Assembly: GCA_020284085.1 (NCBI GenBank) | Contig: JACEVL010000148.1 | Location: forward strand, 35,001 to 99,000 | DNA length: 64,000 nucleotides | Direction: 5' to 3' | From: Aporrectodea caliginosa | Lineage: Eukaryota; Annelida; Clitellata; Crassiclitellata; Lumbricidae | Shown here: in pieces, positions 53,205 through 64,000 of the stretch | Position numbering within the stretch: position 1 is the first letter of the stretch | Layout of the letters: every line of letters starts with the position of its first letter | Translations under genes and position numbers: made by a program | Notes under the pieces: generated by a model | Told to the model about the DNA's origin: nothing | What the model saw: only the letters and a program-made list of their open reading frames with translations | Databases searched by the model: none

Positions 53205-56200
53205 GTAGACTAAATAACAGGCGCCATATTGTTTTCATACAGGCACACATATAATCTACATGTAAAGGGTCTATCTAGAATGTTTGTAGACAGGTCTATC
53301 TAGAATGTTTGTAGACAGGTCTATCTAGAGTGTTTGTAGACAGGTCTATATAGAATGTTTGTAGACAGGTCTATCTAGAATGTTTGTAGACAGGTCTATC
53401 TAGAATGTTTGTAGACAGGTCTATCTAGAATGTTTGTAGACAGGTCTATATAGAATGTGTGCAGACAGGTCTATCTAGAATGTTTGTAGACAGGTCTATA
53501 TAGAATGTGTGCAGACAGGTCTATCTAGAGTGTTTATAGATATGTCTATCACAGATACAGTATGTTTGTCTGTTTGTATAAGTCTATCTCATTCATAGAT
53601 GTAATACACCTATCTAGAAACAACAGGCTATCAGATTCTCTAGTTAGAACGTTCATTTACAGCACGTACCCAGCAATAATCACATAGGCCTACGGCAAAA
53701 CAACTAAGTAGGCCTAGTTATAGTTCAAGTATGTAAGCGATCTAGCAAAACTCATGCCTTCTTCGCTTAATGAGCATACATTTAAGAACAACACAGCATT
53801 TCTTTTGTTTTGAATTACTCATTCAAAACCACTTCAAAACTAACCTCACAAGGACATTTTGACTCTGCTTGGTCCTATCTCCTCTAGCGGAATTATTTGC
53901 TTTAGTAGCACAGGTTGATGCACCGCAGATTGATACGGCTATCTTTTCATAATTAATTATTTAAACTAGGGCTGGTACTGATTAAAATAATTTTAATCGA
54001 TTAATCTCCAAAATTAATGGGGATTAATCGATTAAATTCGATTAATTTGGTCCATGTTACATAAAGCGTGAGAAACTGTTTAGACTGTATAACCTGCAAA
54101 TCCCTCAATCACTCAACATGCTAAGTTCAAATTGTCGAACTGAGAAATGTAGTCAGTAGTAACTACCTTCTATCTACAAAAATCTTCAATAATTTCAATA
54201 ATTTCGCCATCGTCGACTTTTCCATCAGCATTTTTCTTAAATGCAAAATGATCGCTTAATTTCCCACTCGAATGTTTCACACTATTAGACTACTGTTCGC
54301 CATATTGTTAATATCGGAAATAGGTTGGTTGACGTCATAAAATAAGTAAAAAATTAATCGAAAATTAATCGAACAAGCCGGAAGCAATCGATAAAAGTTT
54401 TTAATGATTAATCGATTAATTAATCTGGTCGGCGGGCTGTCCGGTCTGCCTCGCGAAATGACTTGTACCTTTGTACCTTTGTTTCGAACCACCACACGTG
54501 CACGTCGGGACTTCTCGATTGCGGCGCCACGGATCTGGAATACTCTTCCGCCATCTGTGCGTGCCACTAATGCTGCATGTGGTTACATGGTTTTCTCTCG
54601 ACTCTTAAAGACGCACTTTTTTCAGCTGTTTGATGGCCACGTGTTGAGCGCTTCTGTGAGACTCTTAAGTGGCGCTATATAAATGTCTTGTTACATTACA
54701 TTACATTACATTAATCGTTGAAATCCGTAGCCCTAATATAAACTATTTTTATTTTACTATTAAATAAAGTACTCGAACTCTGGACAGTAATCTCACAATC
54801 CTGAACACTGAACATCCATGCCATCTTCAGCTGATGACACGAATCCATTGGTTGGCTGCTCGTGTGTGCGTGGGCCGCCAATGGTGACTCTTTCAGCTTA
54901 CTGTGTGTAGTTTTGCTAATTGAAGTCATATATTCGTTTGTAATGACATTTGACATCATATTATAGGCTAGCGCATAGAGCGCCTCTGAGTAGATATTTG
55001 TAGGGGCGCTATATAAATGTTCAGTTACATTATATTACAATTCGTCCCCACAAAACTAACCTTTGCAAATTTTATTTCTATCATATCAGTGCTCAACGTC
55101 ATAATATATGGTCTGCTCTTACCAAAGACCAACCACAGACCATAGTTCTCCTCTCTTGTCTGCTCTTGCCTTGATTACGCCAACTCTATTTTTCAAAATT
55201 CACTATTTCTTGTTGACTTTTATATCTGGATTTCTATCCGTTCTCCACCTGGCAACAGACTTGCCGCGCCTTAGATTCGCATTTATAGGAGACTTTGCGC
55301 ACGTTAAAATTTTCGTAATGACGAGATCGCCTTTTACCCCCCTTAGTCCTTCCCGTGCAGGACTGCACATCGGGCAACGCAGTTTTTCCATTAATAACGA
55401 GACTCGTGCTAATACTATGAGGACGAGAAACATAGCTTTAATATGAAATAGCAATAAGGAAGGTATTGAAAGTAAGTGAGGAAGACAGAAAGTTGAGATG
55501 ATCAGGTTAAAGAGCGCAAAACCTCAAACGCAAAGCGCAGAACCACGAAGATTGAAGAAGGCTAGCTCAACCTTAGGTGTGGTAAGAACATAAGTCAGCA
55601 GAGACAAGGATACAATCTAAGGCTGTCCAGACTTTTGTTTGCAAGACATAAAACTTCAAGACCAAGACCAAAACAAAGACAGTTGAATACGAAGGCCGAG
55701 ACCAAGACTAAGACAGTGGGTACCAAGACAGAGACCAAGACACGAGGTTCAAGACAGTTCAAGTCAGTGTTAACCGCATATTTTCGAAAGTGTTGGAATT
55801 GCAAATTGGACTCCAATCCCGAAAACAATTTTCTCTCAACTTTTTAAGACTACCAGGGACAAGTCAGCCGATCTCCTGAATAGTATAAAGATTCAAGAAA
55901 TTAAATACTTCAGGCATTTTTGAAATCTTCTAAAAGATTTTAAAATTGAAACCAACAAATTATAAATTATAATGACATAACTCACCTGAAGAAACTAGAT
56001 GTTGTTCCAATCGTTTCGTTTACACCAGCGGAATACGGCAAAGCCATTTCTTTTGTTTGTCCATGACTCAAATTGCATGAAAACAAACTTGACCATTTGA
56101 GGTTTTTATGATTTTTGTACAAATACAAAATCGAAATAAATTACAAAATGCTCTTCAATATATGTTGCGTTTCGATTTCTCGATTAGGCCTATTTATCTA

Positions 56201-58370
56201 AAAGCAAGGATCAACCGATGACTTTTGAAAAGGTAGAACCGCACATCCATTTGTTGTCACACGTTAACCAGACAGATCGGTTTTCGAAACTTCCTATGTG
56301 TTTAGCACTCACGAGTTACGAGTTATCAGATCGGCATAGGGCAGTTTTATAGCGCCAGAATTAAAGACAGTTGGCGCGATGTTGATGGAAACCGTATCCT
56401 CAAAAGAAGAAGACCTTCGCTTCAAGACAGTTTCCAAGAAGTCAAGAAATTACCGCGAAACCAAGACTGAGACCGAGACATCAAAACACCTGTCTCGAGA
56501 CGTTTCGAGTCTCACAAGACTGAGTTTCGAGACAATACAGCTCTGGGTTGTACAAATCATTGGTTAGGCTACAGTTAGAATCCTGCATCCAAGAATGCCA
56601 TACATATCTGAAACATGATACAAACAACTGAAGAAACTGCAAAGAAGACCTAAAAAATTATACTTTGGGACACACTCATACGAAGATTTGAACTACGAAG
56701 AAAGGTTTAAGGGCATGTTTGTAGAGGGGAGCAAAGTATTAAATTGTTGGCACGGGGACTAACTAATCCTGCCGAAAGCAACCGATGGCGTCACCCTCGT
56801 CGCTCGCTCCAGGCCTCCAACGATTATGGGTCTGGCGCGGATCCCAAAAGCCGCCAGCGGTTTTGGAAGCATTTGGCAGGATATGGGACCTGTTGTTAGC
56901 ATTCTGGGATCCCGTTTTCAGCTATATCTGAGCGTTTATTTCAAAACAAAGCTGCTAAAATTTCAAAGTTTTTATACATTTAAACTTCTTCAGGTTATCT
57001 TGACAAGTTTGATAAAAATTCAAATGCAAAAAAATCACCGCTATTCATTGCTAAAAACTAAGATGTTAATTAAATTTTTATGACTGAAGTCTAATTCTTA
57101 TTCTTGAAAGAATAATAATTAAATATCCGCAAATTCATGGAAGCAGATGCTCCCCTTGCTCCCCCTGCGGACGCCCATGGGTGTGGACTAACAGCGTGAG
57201 AGACGAGGAGCAGAGGATACCTAACTGAAGCCTATATTATCAATAGAAGGGAGCCAGTACAGTGGGAGATGTTCTTTGAATTAGCACCAAAGCAAGGCGC
57301 CTCGAAGACATGGACCTAAATTTTATATATATTATTTAAGAAACCGAAAGAAACATTAGGCAGAAACTCTTCACTTCAAGAGTTATAGACTCCAGTGGAA
57401 TGGTTTGGATAGTAGTGGACACTATCACACCTTGTGAGGCAGTTCGGAGGAATGAGTTATTAAGCTTGCAGCCTGCAGGTTAAATTGCAGTGACTCTAAA
57501 GCAGATTACATGTCTTCTGAACCGCTTCAACCCTTTTATTGTTGTAACAATAACTTTAGGCCTGTTTGCTAGTAGTTCTAAAGTGCAACAAACGTTCATA
57601 CTGATGTCTGTTTCGCTGTTCTTGGATTCTTAGCGGTTCTGCTGACGCTTTTTTTCGATTTATGACTTCGCTAATCGTATCAACCAGTGCACTGATTAAT
57701 GATAAGAGCGATGCGATGATATCGTTTGGTGACTTCCACTAATTAGATCTTTGTTGTCGTTGCCTCAAGAGTCGGCAGTTTATCTTCTTACCTGTCATTC
57801 GTAAGTAGGTCAGTGTGTCTTCTGACTTTGACGTCAGTGTCTAATGTGATCGGTTGACGCATAAACAACGCGGAGTGTGCAAAAAGACGGCAGTCCGACT
57901 GCTTTTTATGGGAGAGAAGGATTTTTGGTCAATCATCCTTTCGACCAGCTTTGACAGTGGACTACGCAATGGAAATGTTACTGCAGGCTCAGCGTATGGA
58001 TGTCGAATCAGTGATGACAAGTCTCCAACGCCTTATGCGACAGCAGGCGCGCATCATACGTTTTTTTCTTCGTACAGGCGTGTGTTCTACGATGACGAAG
58101 TGTAGGAAGCAGGTACTGATGATGAATATTGAAACGGGCGCCGTAATTGAATCTGATTTCCCTCTGTCAGGCGACGCACATTTGTCTAATTATGAGACCA
58201 GCTGTGGTTCGCCGTGTGTCGAAAATCGAATAACTAGAATGTCCGGCCAACAGTGGCGACACATTGCGCATGCGCCATCGAGCTCTCTGAAATATTAATG
58301 ATCTTTGTAGGGAGGGATCGGCGCCGGCGCTAGTTATACTTAGTCACTTTGCCAGTGTGTGTGTGTGTGT

Positions 58371-58447
<77 letters not shown>

Positions 58448-59787
58448 TCTATGGGTGAAGAGGCAAACTACCAACTAAAACATAGACGAAACTGCACAAT
58501 GAAATTGCCAGACAGAGGCAGACAGAGAGAGGCATACTGTGATGATGATGTTTCCTTTAGCCAAACGGAAGGGGCAGAACTGCTCAGAACTGAAGCAGTA
58601 CCAGTAGTCGGCGATCCAATTTACTTTTACAAAGAAAGATGGGTTTAAAGATCAAGCGCTACAAGAAAAATGTCGGAATTTATGGAAATCATAAACGCGA
58701 CCACACACTCGGAGCGGAATCATTTTAATTTCCTGTGGCGGAATCATTTTAATTTCCTGTGGCGGAATCATTTTAATGATTCCTGTGGTCCTTTAAAAAA
58801 AGTAAATGGTGGCTAAATAGCAGCTGCTTCATGAAAATAGGCCAAACTGGCGCAATTAGGCATGATACATTTGTCAGTTTCTGATTCGTCATCGCTGAGT
58901 TAGGTCACACACAGAACTAAGAACCACAGGACCTGGAAAGGCGTTATTCAGTCCTCGGTCTATGGATAGAAAGTTTTAGCTACTTGCAACATGTCACTTG
59001 CAATGTTTTTCTTTGAATTATCACTGTCTTGCTGCGCGGTAGTACTATGTGAATAGCCGTGTTTAATGAGTGGGCCACAAAATAGTAGGCCTATAGAAGG
59101 TGACATTTCTGACCCTCTGTAAATCCTAAACTCGAGAACTGATTGAGTTGATGTTTGATGTGGCTATAATTAAGTCGGTATAGGCCTATATGTCTATGAA
59201 AATCATTGAAACGATCAAATTACCGCTCGTTCTTTCACACTGACAGAGTTTATGATTTTTAGTTTAGATGACATTTCTCGGAATCATCTACAACCCAGAA
59301 GACCCCAAGTGAAGCGATTTGTCTAATGTCAGGCCGCTTCTTTTACAGGCATGCCTGTTGACCTTTGAACTTTCAAAAACGCTAAATAATTCGTCTTTAA
59401 TGTAAAAGATATAACCTGTATAAAAAGAAACGTTAAAAAAAGTGGAAACAATATGTCTTTACGGCAAAAGTTATACAACTGCATTATTCTCGTTTCGTCT
59501 ACAGTTTCGAATCAATTCTCATAACGTGGAGTGAACGATACAAAAGCGAAGGCACAACTGGAATACTGTGAGCGTAATTCTTCCACTTGATGTGTCAACA
59601 TATTTGCACGCTGGTATCGGAAGTATCCACGGCGCCGCGCCGTTAAGTGATCAGTTTATTGATTTTGCCTGTCTGGCTGTACCTGGCAGTAGGTCTAGTA
59701 TCGCTACTAGCTGTCTACAGTACTATATTGCTCCAGGGCTCTATATATACCGTGAGAATCGCCGTTGGCTGGTTAGATGCTGTTTGA
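52802..59787 (+). CDS. Probable BK-channel auxiliary (KCNMB-like) subunit gene, four exons
   Basis: KCNMB proteins cross the membrane twice around a Cys-rich extracellular loop and tune calcium-activated potassium channels. Exon 1 gives the first helix (LLIFVGTILLCAFTITVVL), loop cysteines and KFPCLQVYV, which matches the family YPCLQVYV signature, then LLYRSW. Three further exons (57949-58112, 59349-59401, 59655-59787) join in matching phases 1, 0 and 2. They end with a second helix (LPVWLYLAVGLVSLLAVY) and a short tail. Total 250 residues, close to the family size. The canonical CSYIPKC motif is only loosely mirrored by VCSTMTKC. Exon 1 is the firm part; the later exons rest on phase, length and topology. 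Confidence 0.6.
53263..53545. repeat. 25-bp minisatellite in KCNMB-like intron 1
   Basis: GGTCTATCTAGAATGTTTGT followed by AGACA repeats about 11 times. Two copies carry TATATAGAATGTGTGCAGACA, showing partial duplication of a two-unit block. It begins about 60 bases past the exon 1 donor. Confidence 0.93.
53967..54735. mobile_element. hAT-like element carrying a nested LINE fragment
   Basis: The left end TAGGGCTGGTACTGATTAA and right end CCGTAGCCCTA are inverted. Flanking 8-mers ATTTAAAC (53959-53966) and ATATAAAC (54736-54743) differ by one base. The interior has many ATTAATCGATTAA palindromes. A LINE 3' fragment interrupts it at about 54425-54712. No transposase frame. Confidence 0.75.
54425..54712 (+). 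mobile_element. LINE 3' fragment, (TTACA)n tail, nested in hAT-like element
   Basis: Encodes RRDFSIAAPRIWNTLPPSVR and FSRLLKTHFFQL, a typical CR1/L2 C-terminus. It ends GGCGCTATATAAATGTCTTG and TTACATTACATTACATTACA. Confidence 0.8.
54965..55046 (+). mobile_element. LINE 3' terminus fragment
   Basis: GAGCGCCTCTGAGTAGATAT and GGGGCGCTATATAAATGTTC, with TTACATTATATTAC as tail; related to the terminus at 54660-54712. Confidence 0.65.
55047..55615. other. Intronic stretch without recognised feature
   Basis: Open frames on both strands at 55108-55454 lack any recognisable motif. Confidence 0.35.
55618..56545. mobile_element. Possible hAT-like element with AAGACCAAGAC-rich ends
   Basis: The left part begins AGGCTGTCCAGAC and contains many (A)AGACCAAGAC hexamer runs (55655-55750). 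The right part has similar GAGACCGAGAC and TTCGAGAC motifs (56458-56535) and closes with ATACAGCTCT. The ends resemble hAT-type GGCTGT/ACAGC termini. A target duplication was not found. Confidence 0.4.
56546..57850. other. Intronic stretch with one transposon-like end
   Basis: GCTCCCCCTGCGGACGCCCATG at 57156-57177 is close to the right terminus of the MITE at 60914-61216, but no matching left end is visible. Otherwise nothing is recognised. Confidence 0.35.
57949..58112 (+). CDS. KCNMB-like exon 2 (candidate)
   Basis: After TTTCGACCAG the frame reads ALTVDYAMEMLLQAQRMDV on to GVCSTMTKCRKQ, with donor AGCAG|GTACTG in phase 0. A stronger acceptor TTTTTTTCTTCGTACAG at 58077 keeps the same frame and would shorten the exon to 35 bases. 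Confidence 0.42.
58353..58443. repeat. (GT)n microsatellite in KCNMB-like intron 2
   Basis: About 45 GT units with one GTGA interruption. Confidence 0.97.
58717..58793. repeat. 24-bp tandem repeat, three copies
   Basis: GGCGGAATCATTTTAATTTC followed by CTGT, preceded by a partial copy. The last copy has ATGATTCC in place of ATTTCC. Confidence 0.9.
59349..59401 (+). CDS. KCNMB-like exon 3 (candidate)
   Basis: The acceptor CTTCTTTTACAG is followed by ACLLTFELSKTLNNSSL and donor TTAAT|GTAAAA in phase 2. Only 53 bases, accepted because phases on both sides fit and a Cys is placed before the second helix. Confidence 0.4.
59655..59787 (+). CDS. KCNMB-like exon 4 (second helix and stop)
   Basis: After GTGATCAG the frame gives ILLILPVWLYLAVGLVSLL, then AVYSTILLQ and a short tail to TGA. 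A Pro-Val-Trp before the helix resembles the LFWP of KCNMB proteins. An in-frame TAA just upstream of the acceptor means the segment is open only from the splice site. Confidence 0.5.
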
Positions 59788-60913
59788 CGACGCTATTATC
59801 ATAACAAAGCTGATTACCGTCGCCCTCCCCTTCATCCAGGTTTGCGACTGGCACTACCAGAGTACGATCACTGCCGATCAGTGGCGGAGTTGCCGTGAGT
59901 ACTTCTGAATTATAACTGTGTTCTGCGAGAGACGCTATATGATGATTCACAGCTAGACAATAATATTACATCAGGCAGCACAGCAATGCACAGTAAACTA
60001 GATAGAGTCACCAATGACAAATCTGTGCAAAACACGTGAAGCCAACCAACCAGTCAACAGTTGACTGATGATGGCATGGATGTTCATTACTAATAATAAT
60101 GTAAGCGTTTCCTCACTAATCATGATTATTTTTCCTTCATCGAGGATCCACAGAACCCACAGTCTAATCAAATTTCGCCCACTCCAATCTAACACTTAAT
60201 TAGATATAAAGGCGCCTGTGTGGCCACTCACGTCGTGATTGATAATCGCGGCAAATGAGAATCGATCAGGATGATTTTTTATCAATTTATGCATAACGTT
60301 TACTTTTATTATTTGTAGTTTTTTCGACGATATTTCGAGTTGTGAATCGATCGGGCTACGAACCACAGACTCGCCCGATCTGTAGCATAGCTCTATCTCG
60401 ATAAAACACACCCAGTCTTCGATTTTAGTTTTATTTAAATAAAAAAATTCAATCGCTTCTACAAACACCGCAAAATATTGCTTTCAGCAGCAATGATCAT
60501 CGACATTTTGTAAGTCAATCGACCATAAACGACACGACAGTTTATCTCTAGAACACATCCTCCGTCTCAATGCATTTGCAATCGATTCATGGATTTAATA
60601 CAGACCCGACATCCGTAACTTGATTGGCAAGCCTGTCAGCACTGAATGGCAGTATTATAGTCAACCCGTCTAGAAATGAAGCTATGGACCACCACAGTCG
60701 TAGTAACATGCTATCAGACGCCAAGTTTCAGATGAAAATAACAAGAGCGAATGCGCTTAGGTCGAGAAAGTATGAGTATATATACATATATATATTTATA
60801 TATATATACAATATATATATAGGCTACTGTCGAATATTAGATGCAAACACCGAACACTGGTAGAGGAGGAGGAGGTAAAGAATGTCCAATAACGAAAATT
60901 GTCGACCTTGTCG
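59788..60913. other. 3' flank of the channel-subunit gene
   Basis: No further exon recognised. An AT-rich TATATA stretch lies at 60775-60825. Confidence 0.35.
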
Positions 60914-61216
60914 CATGGGCGCCCGCAGATATTTTTGCAGGAGGGGCAAAACACAAAATGGTCATTGGTCAAGGTTAAATTTTTAGCAATAGCTTGCAAA
61001 ATGCAAACTGAAAATTAAGAACATGGGTAGTTTTCATAGAGGTTTTTTAAATGTGCAATTTGACAGATCCAAATAAAATTTGTTTGGATATTGTTTTAAA
61101 TTAGTGCTTCAGTGCGAAGAAATTTGCAAAACACCAAAAAGTAGCAGTTAAGAAATAGGTATCAATTTTCTAGGGGGGCAAGTGGCCCCTCTTGCCCCTA
61201 TGTGCGGGCGCCCATG
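60914..61216. mobile_element. hAT-like MITE with GC-rich inverted ends
   Basis: The left end CATGGGCGCCCGCAGATA is inverted on the right as TATGTGCGGGCGCCCATG. Flanking 8-mers CCTTGTCG and CCTTGCTG match at six of eight bases. 303 bp, with no coding potential. Confidence 0.75.
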
Positions 61217-61349
61217 CCTTGCTGTTTGCCAATCAACGTTTTTCAGATGTATGAACGTATTTTTTACTACCTTGTCATCTGTGGTGGGCGGAACTTTGGA
61301 CAGATGCATAAGAAATTATGCTAACTTTCGTCATTGATTGACTGCAGCG

Positions 61350-61350
<1 letters not shown>

Positions 61351-61388
<38 letters not shown>

Positions 61389-61391
61389 ATG
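61351..61391. repeat. (TA)n microsatellite
   Basis: About 20 TA units with one ATTATA interruption. Confidence 0.9.
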
Positions 61392-61939
61392 CCTGATAAT
61401 GAGTAAGGTATATTTGTGTGCAGTGTATATGATGGAACTAGTCTGAACTGATTTGAAAATGCTCACGTTGCAATTTGATGAAGTGAGCAGTTTAAAAAAG
61501 TGCTGTTGTAGCAACTGTGTGCAAGAAATAAGACCTTCCGAACGGTTTATGTTAATTAATTTCAAAGTGATGTGTGCTGGCTGAACTCCATAGAAAATAT
61601 TAAAGACTAATTTGAAGAGAAATTATCGAAGTCTGTGAATTTAAATAAAAGCCACGTACTACCACAGTGAAGACGTTTACAAGTAGATCTATTGCAAAAT
61701 ACAGTACAGTAATAGGTAACAGATCATGTCAAGAGAGAACATATATATATGCAAAGGACATTGGAATCGCATATTATAGCATGCATCCAAGCTCGCAAGA
61801 ACCAACGGCCTCTATCTTCATGTCTTCAAGAAACATTAACACAAGATGGCACGTTTTATTACCATAAATTATGCATTACTTTCTGCTGCTTTCAGTTGGC
61901 CAGTGCTTCTAATGGCAGAACAACGGAATGTTTGATGCC
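61392..61939. other. Stretch without recognised gene
   Basis: No exon or element recognised. Confidence 0.4.
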
Positions 61940-63030
61940 ATGATTATGCAGTAACCTGAATATGACTTTTATACTGCGTCGTGAGATGATTGATGATCTG
62001 CTGCCGTGCATTGTCTCCATCTGCGATGCTTCTCTGGGTGAGGCCAGCCAGAAGCGTGCCATTTTCAGGCCTGCCCTCAAGAAACCGGGGTTTGATCTAA
62101 ACCAAACATCTAGTTACAGACCCATCTGAAACCTAACCTTCATGTCAAAGCTGATTGAGAGAGTGGATGCTGTCCAGCTGTTATATCGAGGAAAAATGGT
62201 CTGATGCCCAAACATCATTCTGGCTTTCGCAGGGTCCATTCCGGGACACTCCTGATCCGATTTCTATCAGACTATGGATTCGGGCAAGGTGGAACTAATA
62301 TGGCTCTACTCGACGTTAGTGCTGCCTTCGATTCGGTGGACCATCGGATACAACTCATAAGGCTTGCGGTGACGTTCGGGACATCAGGGCATGCGTTGGC
62401 TTGGTTCTACTCCTATCTTGATGGTCGGACCATAAGGGTTGAGATTGGGGACGACGGTTCGGTCAGAGAGCCAGTCGTATGTGGTGTTCCTCAGGGCTCC
62501 GTCGTCCTGGGAACACTGCTTTTGATTCTCTACACAGCTGACCTCTATGGTGTTGAGGCGTCACTGGGCCCTACATCTCATCAATTTGCCGATGACCTCC
62601 AGCTCCATCTGTCTTGTCGACTTGAGGACTCGGTGGTGTCTGCGTGTTGCAAATGCATCGTGCGCTTGTGAGGGTGCATGACTGGATGTCCATTGTCCAC
62701 CAATCTTCTTAGACTCAAACCGACCAAGACACAGTTTGTTTTGTTCGGTACGACACGTGCACGTTGTAGGATAGATCAAACTGCCCTTACATCGGCATCC
62801 CTTTGTGGTAAGTCTTTTGGATGGTAAGGGACCGTGGGTGCTTCTTGGTGGTCTTACGAAGGTCGATCATGTGTCACACATCTCCAAGACTGGTTACTAT
62901 GAGCTCAGACAGATCGGGGTGATACGGAGGACGCTGTCACTGAGCGCTGCGACTGTGCTGGTTCCCTCTTTCGTTCTCACACGTCTTGACCACTATATAG
63001 GGGTCCTCCTGTATAAATATAAATATTGTG
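61940..63030 (+). mobile_element. Decayed CR1/L2-like LINE, internal part
   Basis: In several frames one reads SQKRAIFRPALKKPGFDL and SYRPI (about 62045-62130), FMSKLIERV, GLMPKHHSGFRRVHSG, motif A LLDVSAAFDSVDHRI, motif B GVPQGSVVLGTLL with one extra residue, and motif C FADDLQLHL. NRLRLKPTKTQFVLFGTTR and YYELRQIGVIRRTLSLSAAT follow. Frameshifts at about 62660 and 62810 and a stop in the NYRPI region show it is inactive. The 3' end is lost. Confidence 0.85.
62204..62671 (+). pseudogene. Reverse transcriptase palm fragment
   Basis: 155-codon open segment with motifs A, B and C of a non-LTR reverse transcriptase. Motif B carries an inserted Val (GSVVLG instead of GSVLG) and the catalytic box is FADD. 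The flanks continue in other frames. Confidence 0.85.
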
Positions 63031-63540
63031 TTACCAGTACAGGTTTTGGCGACTGCTCCGATATCTAACCTGCTAGTATTAATTCCAATCATCAGCCTAC
63101 GTAAAGTTTTATGCTGTTAGTTCAGAACTATTTATATAACTGTATTATGTTTTAGACTTTTAAAGGTGCTAATAATATTGCATCGGTGTTTTCCTACTTG
63201 CATTGTGCTACTTTTTTACTATTGTATGCATCGTTGTTGTAATGTGTGGACTTTTGTTTCCCGCTAACAGATTACATAGTCACTAACTTACATATAAGCA
63301 CACTATTCGAGTTTGTCACTAGCTCTAGCGAGCTTGCTCAAAATGATATTCAGACGCTGGTATAGTATATAGTGGACATCGACAGTAGACATAGACTCTG
63401 ATCACGTGGGTAGTCAGCAGAAGCATGGCGCAGTCTTTGTGTGCTTTATTTTCGTTAGTTTCAGCCTCTCCTCTTGCATAATAACCTGAACCTTTAACAT
63501 GGATCTGTATTCAGACTGTGTGCGTCCATTCTCTATCCAT
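63031..63540. other. Spacer without recognised gene
   Basis: No exon or repeat recognised. Confidence 0.4.
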
Positions 63541-63559
63541 TAACTCTTCTTCGTGGCCT

Positions 63560-63851
63560 TAGAGTTGCCTGTTGTCTTAATGTCTTTACCTTTTGTTTCA
63601 AATACCTGTCTCTTCGCCTGCCCGTCCTATTGGTTTCATCCCAGTGTCTCTGCCTCTATCAACTTCTGCAACCGCTCCTTAATCAACGGCGCACCAGCCA
63701 CTTGGAACAAACTCCAGAAAGATCTCCGCTACTCCACTCATCCCTCTCGCCGGTGAATTTCAGCAGTCCCCCGCTTGCTCTCTGTCTGTCTGTCTCTGTA
63801 TGTCTGTCTATGTCTGTATGTCCATTGTACACCAATCTGTCTGTCTGTCTG

Positions 63852-63894
<43 letters not shown>

Positions 63895-64000
63895 GTCTCC
63901 TGAAACATTCTTCTCAAGACTCAAAACCGAACTCTTCAAGCTATCCATTCGTGGTTCTGCTCCTGCACCACCCTATAACTACCGTCGCCAAAGATTTTCA
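63560..64000 (+). mobile_element. LINE C-terminus split by a (TCTG)n tract; runs off the window
   Basis: SLINGAPATWNKLQKDLRYS (about 63680-63740) and, beyond the repeat, PETFFSRLKTELFKL (63900-63945) together resemble a single CR1/L2-type C-terminus (xxWNxLPxxLR then FxxxLKTxLF). About 120 bp of TCTG repeat separate the halves. Confidence 0.55.
63779..63897. repeat. (TCTG)n microsatellite
   Basis: Imperfect in the first half, nearly pure (TGTC)n at 63840-63890. Confidence 0.93.

Noticed and set aside
53263..53545. CRISPR-like array
   Set aside because: Units are contiguous with no unique spacers and the genome is eukaryotic; it is a minisatellite.
55635..55847. 70-codon basic frame with KTETKTK repeats
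   Set aside because: Explained by AAGACCAAGAC repeats of a probable DNA transposon.

Overview
The window is eukaryotic. Genes are split by GT-AG introns, intergenic DNA is rich in diverged retroposons and long tandem repeats, and no bacterial operon structure is visible. The transposon mix (CR1/L2-like LINEs with pentamer or tetramer 3' tails, tRNA-derived SINEs, hAT-like and Mutator-like elements) and roughly twenty copies of the palindrome TAGGCCTA suggest a marine invertebrate. An echinoderm or hemichordate is my best guess, but that is inference only.

Two protein-coding genes can be assembled by reading exons, splice sites and intron phases. Both are on the + strand. (1) A neprilysin/ECE-like M13 zinc metallopeptidase runs from about 20527 to 39748. 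It has 21 constitutive coding exons plus one optional exon. The core open frame encodes 732 residues and contains all family motifs: a short basic tail, one membrane anchor, HEITH, ENIADNGG, NAFY and a C-terminal Cys-x-x-Trp. (2) A probable auxiliary subunit of the BK channel (KCNMB-like, two membrane segments) spans 52802-59787 in four phase-compatible exons and encodes about 250 residues. Neither gene shows an internal stop or frameshift.

The left flank (1-20 kb) is mainly transposon and satellite debris: a LINE split by a 1.25-kb hAT-like foldback element, a Mutator-like transposase remnant, a 1.8-kb degenerate LINE ending in (TTAGA)n, several minisatellites, and a probable non-autonomous Mutator-like element with inverted 15-16-bp tandem arrays (18.37-19.30 kb). 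Introns of the peptidase gene carry two SINEs, two hAT-like MITEs, a LINE 3' fragment and long (CAT)n and (TATAG)n tracts. From 39.8 to 43.9 kb I see nothing recognisable. From 44 to 49.7 kb lie a 20/60-bp higher-order repeat, a palindrome enclosing telomere-like repeats, a decayed satellite and a 27-bp minisatellite. A LINE with an open reverse transcriptase frame (50.1-51.6 kb, minus) abuts a near-perfect hairpin. The large intron of the channel gene holds a hAT-like element with a LINE fragment nested inside it. The right end (60-64 kb) has another hAT-like MITE and two decayed LINEs.

The two genes have no evident functional coupling. I found no convincing new biological system. The best leads are the optional stalk exon of the peptidase, the divergent channel subunit, and several structured repeats.
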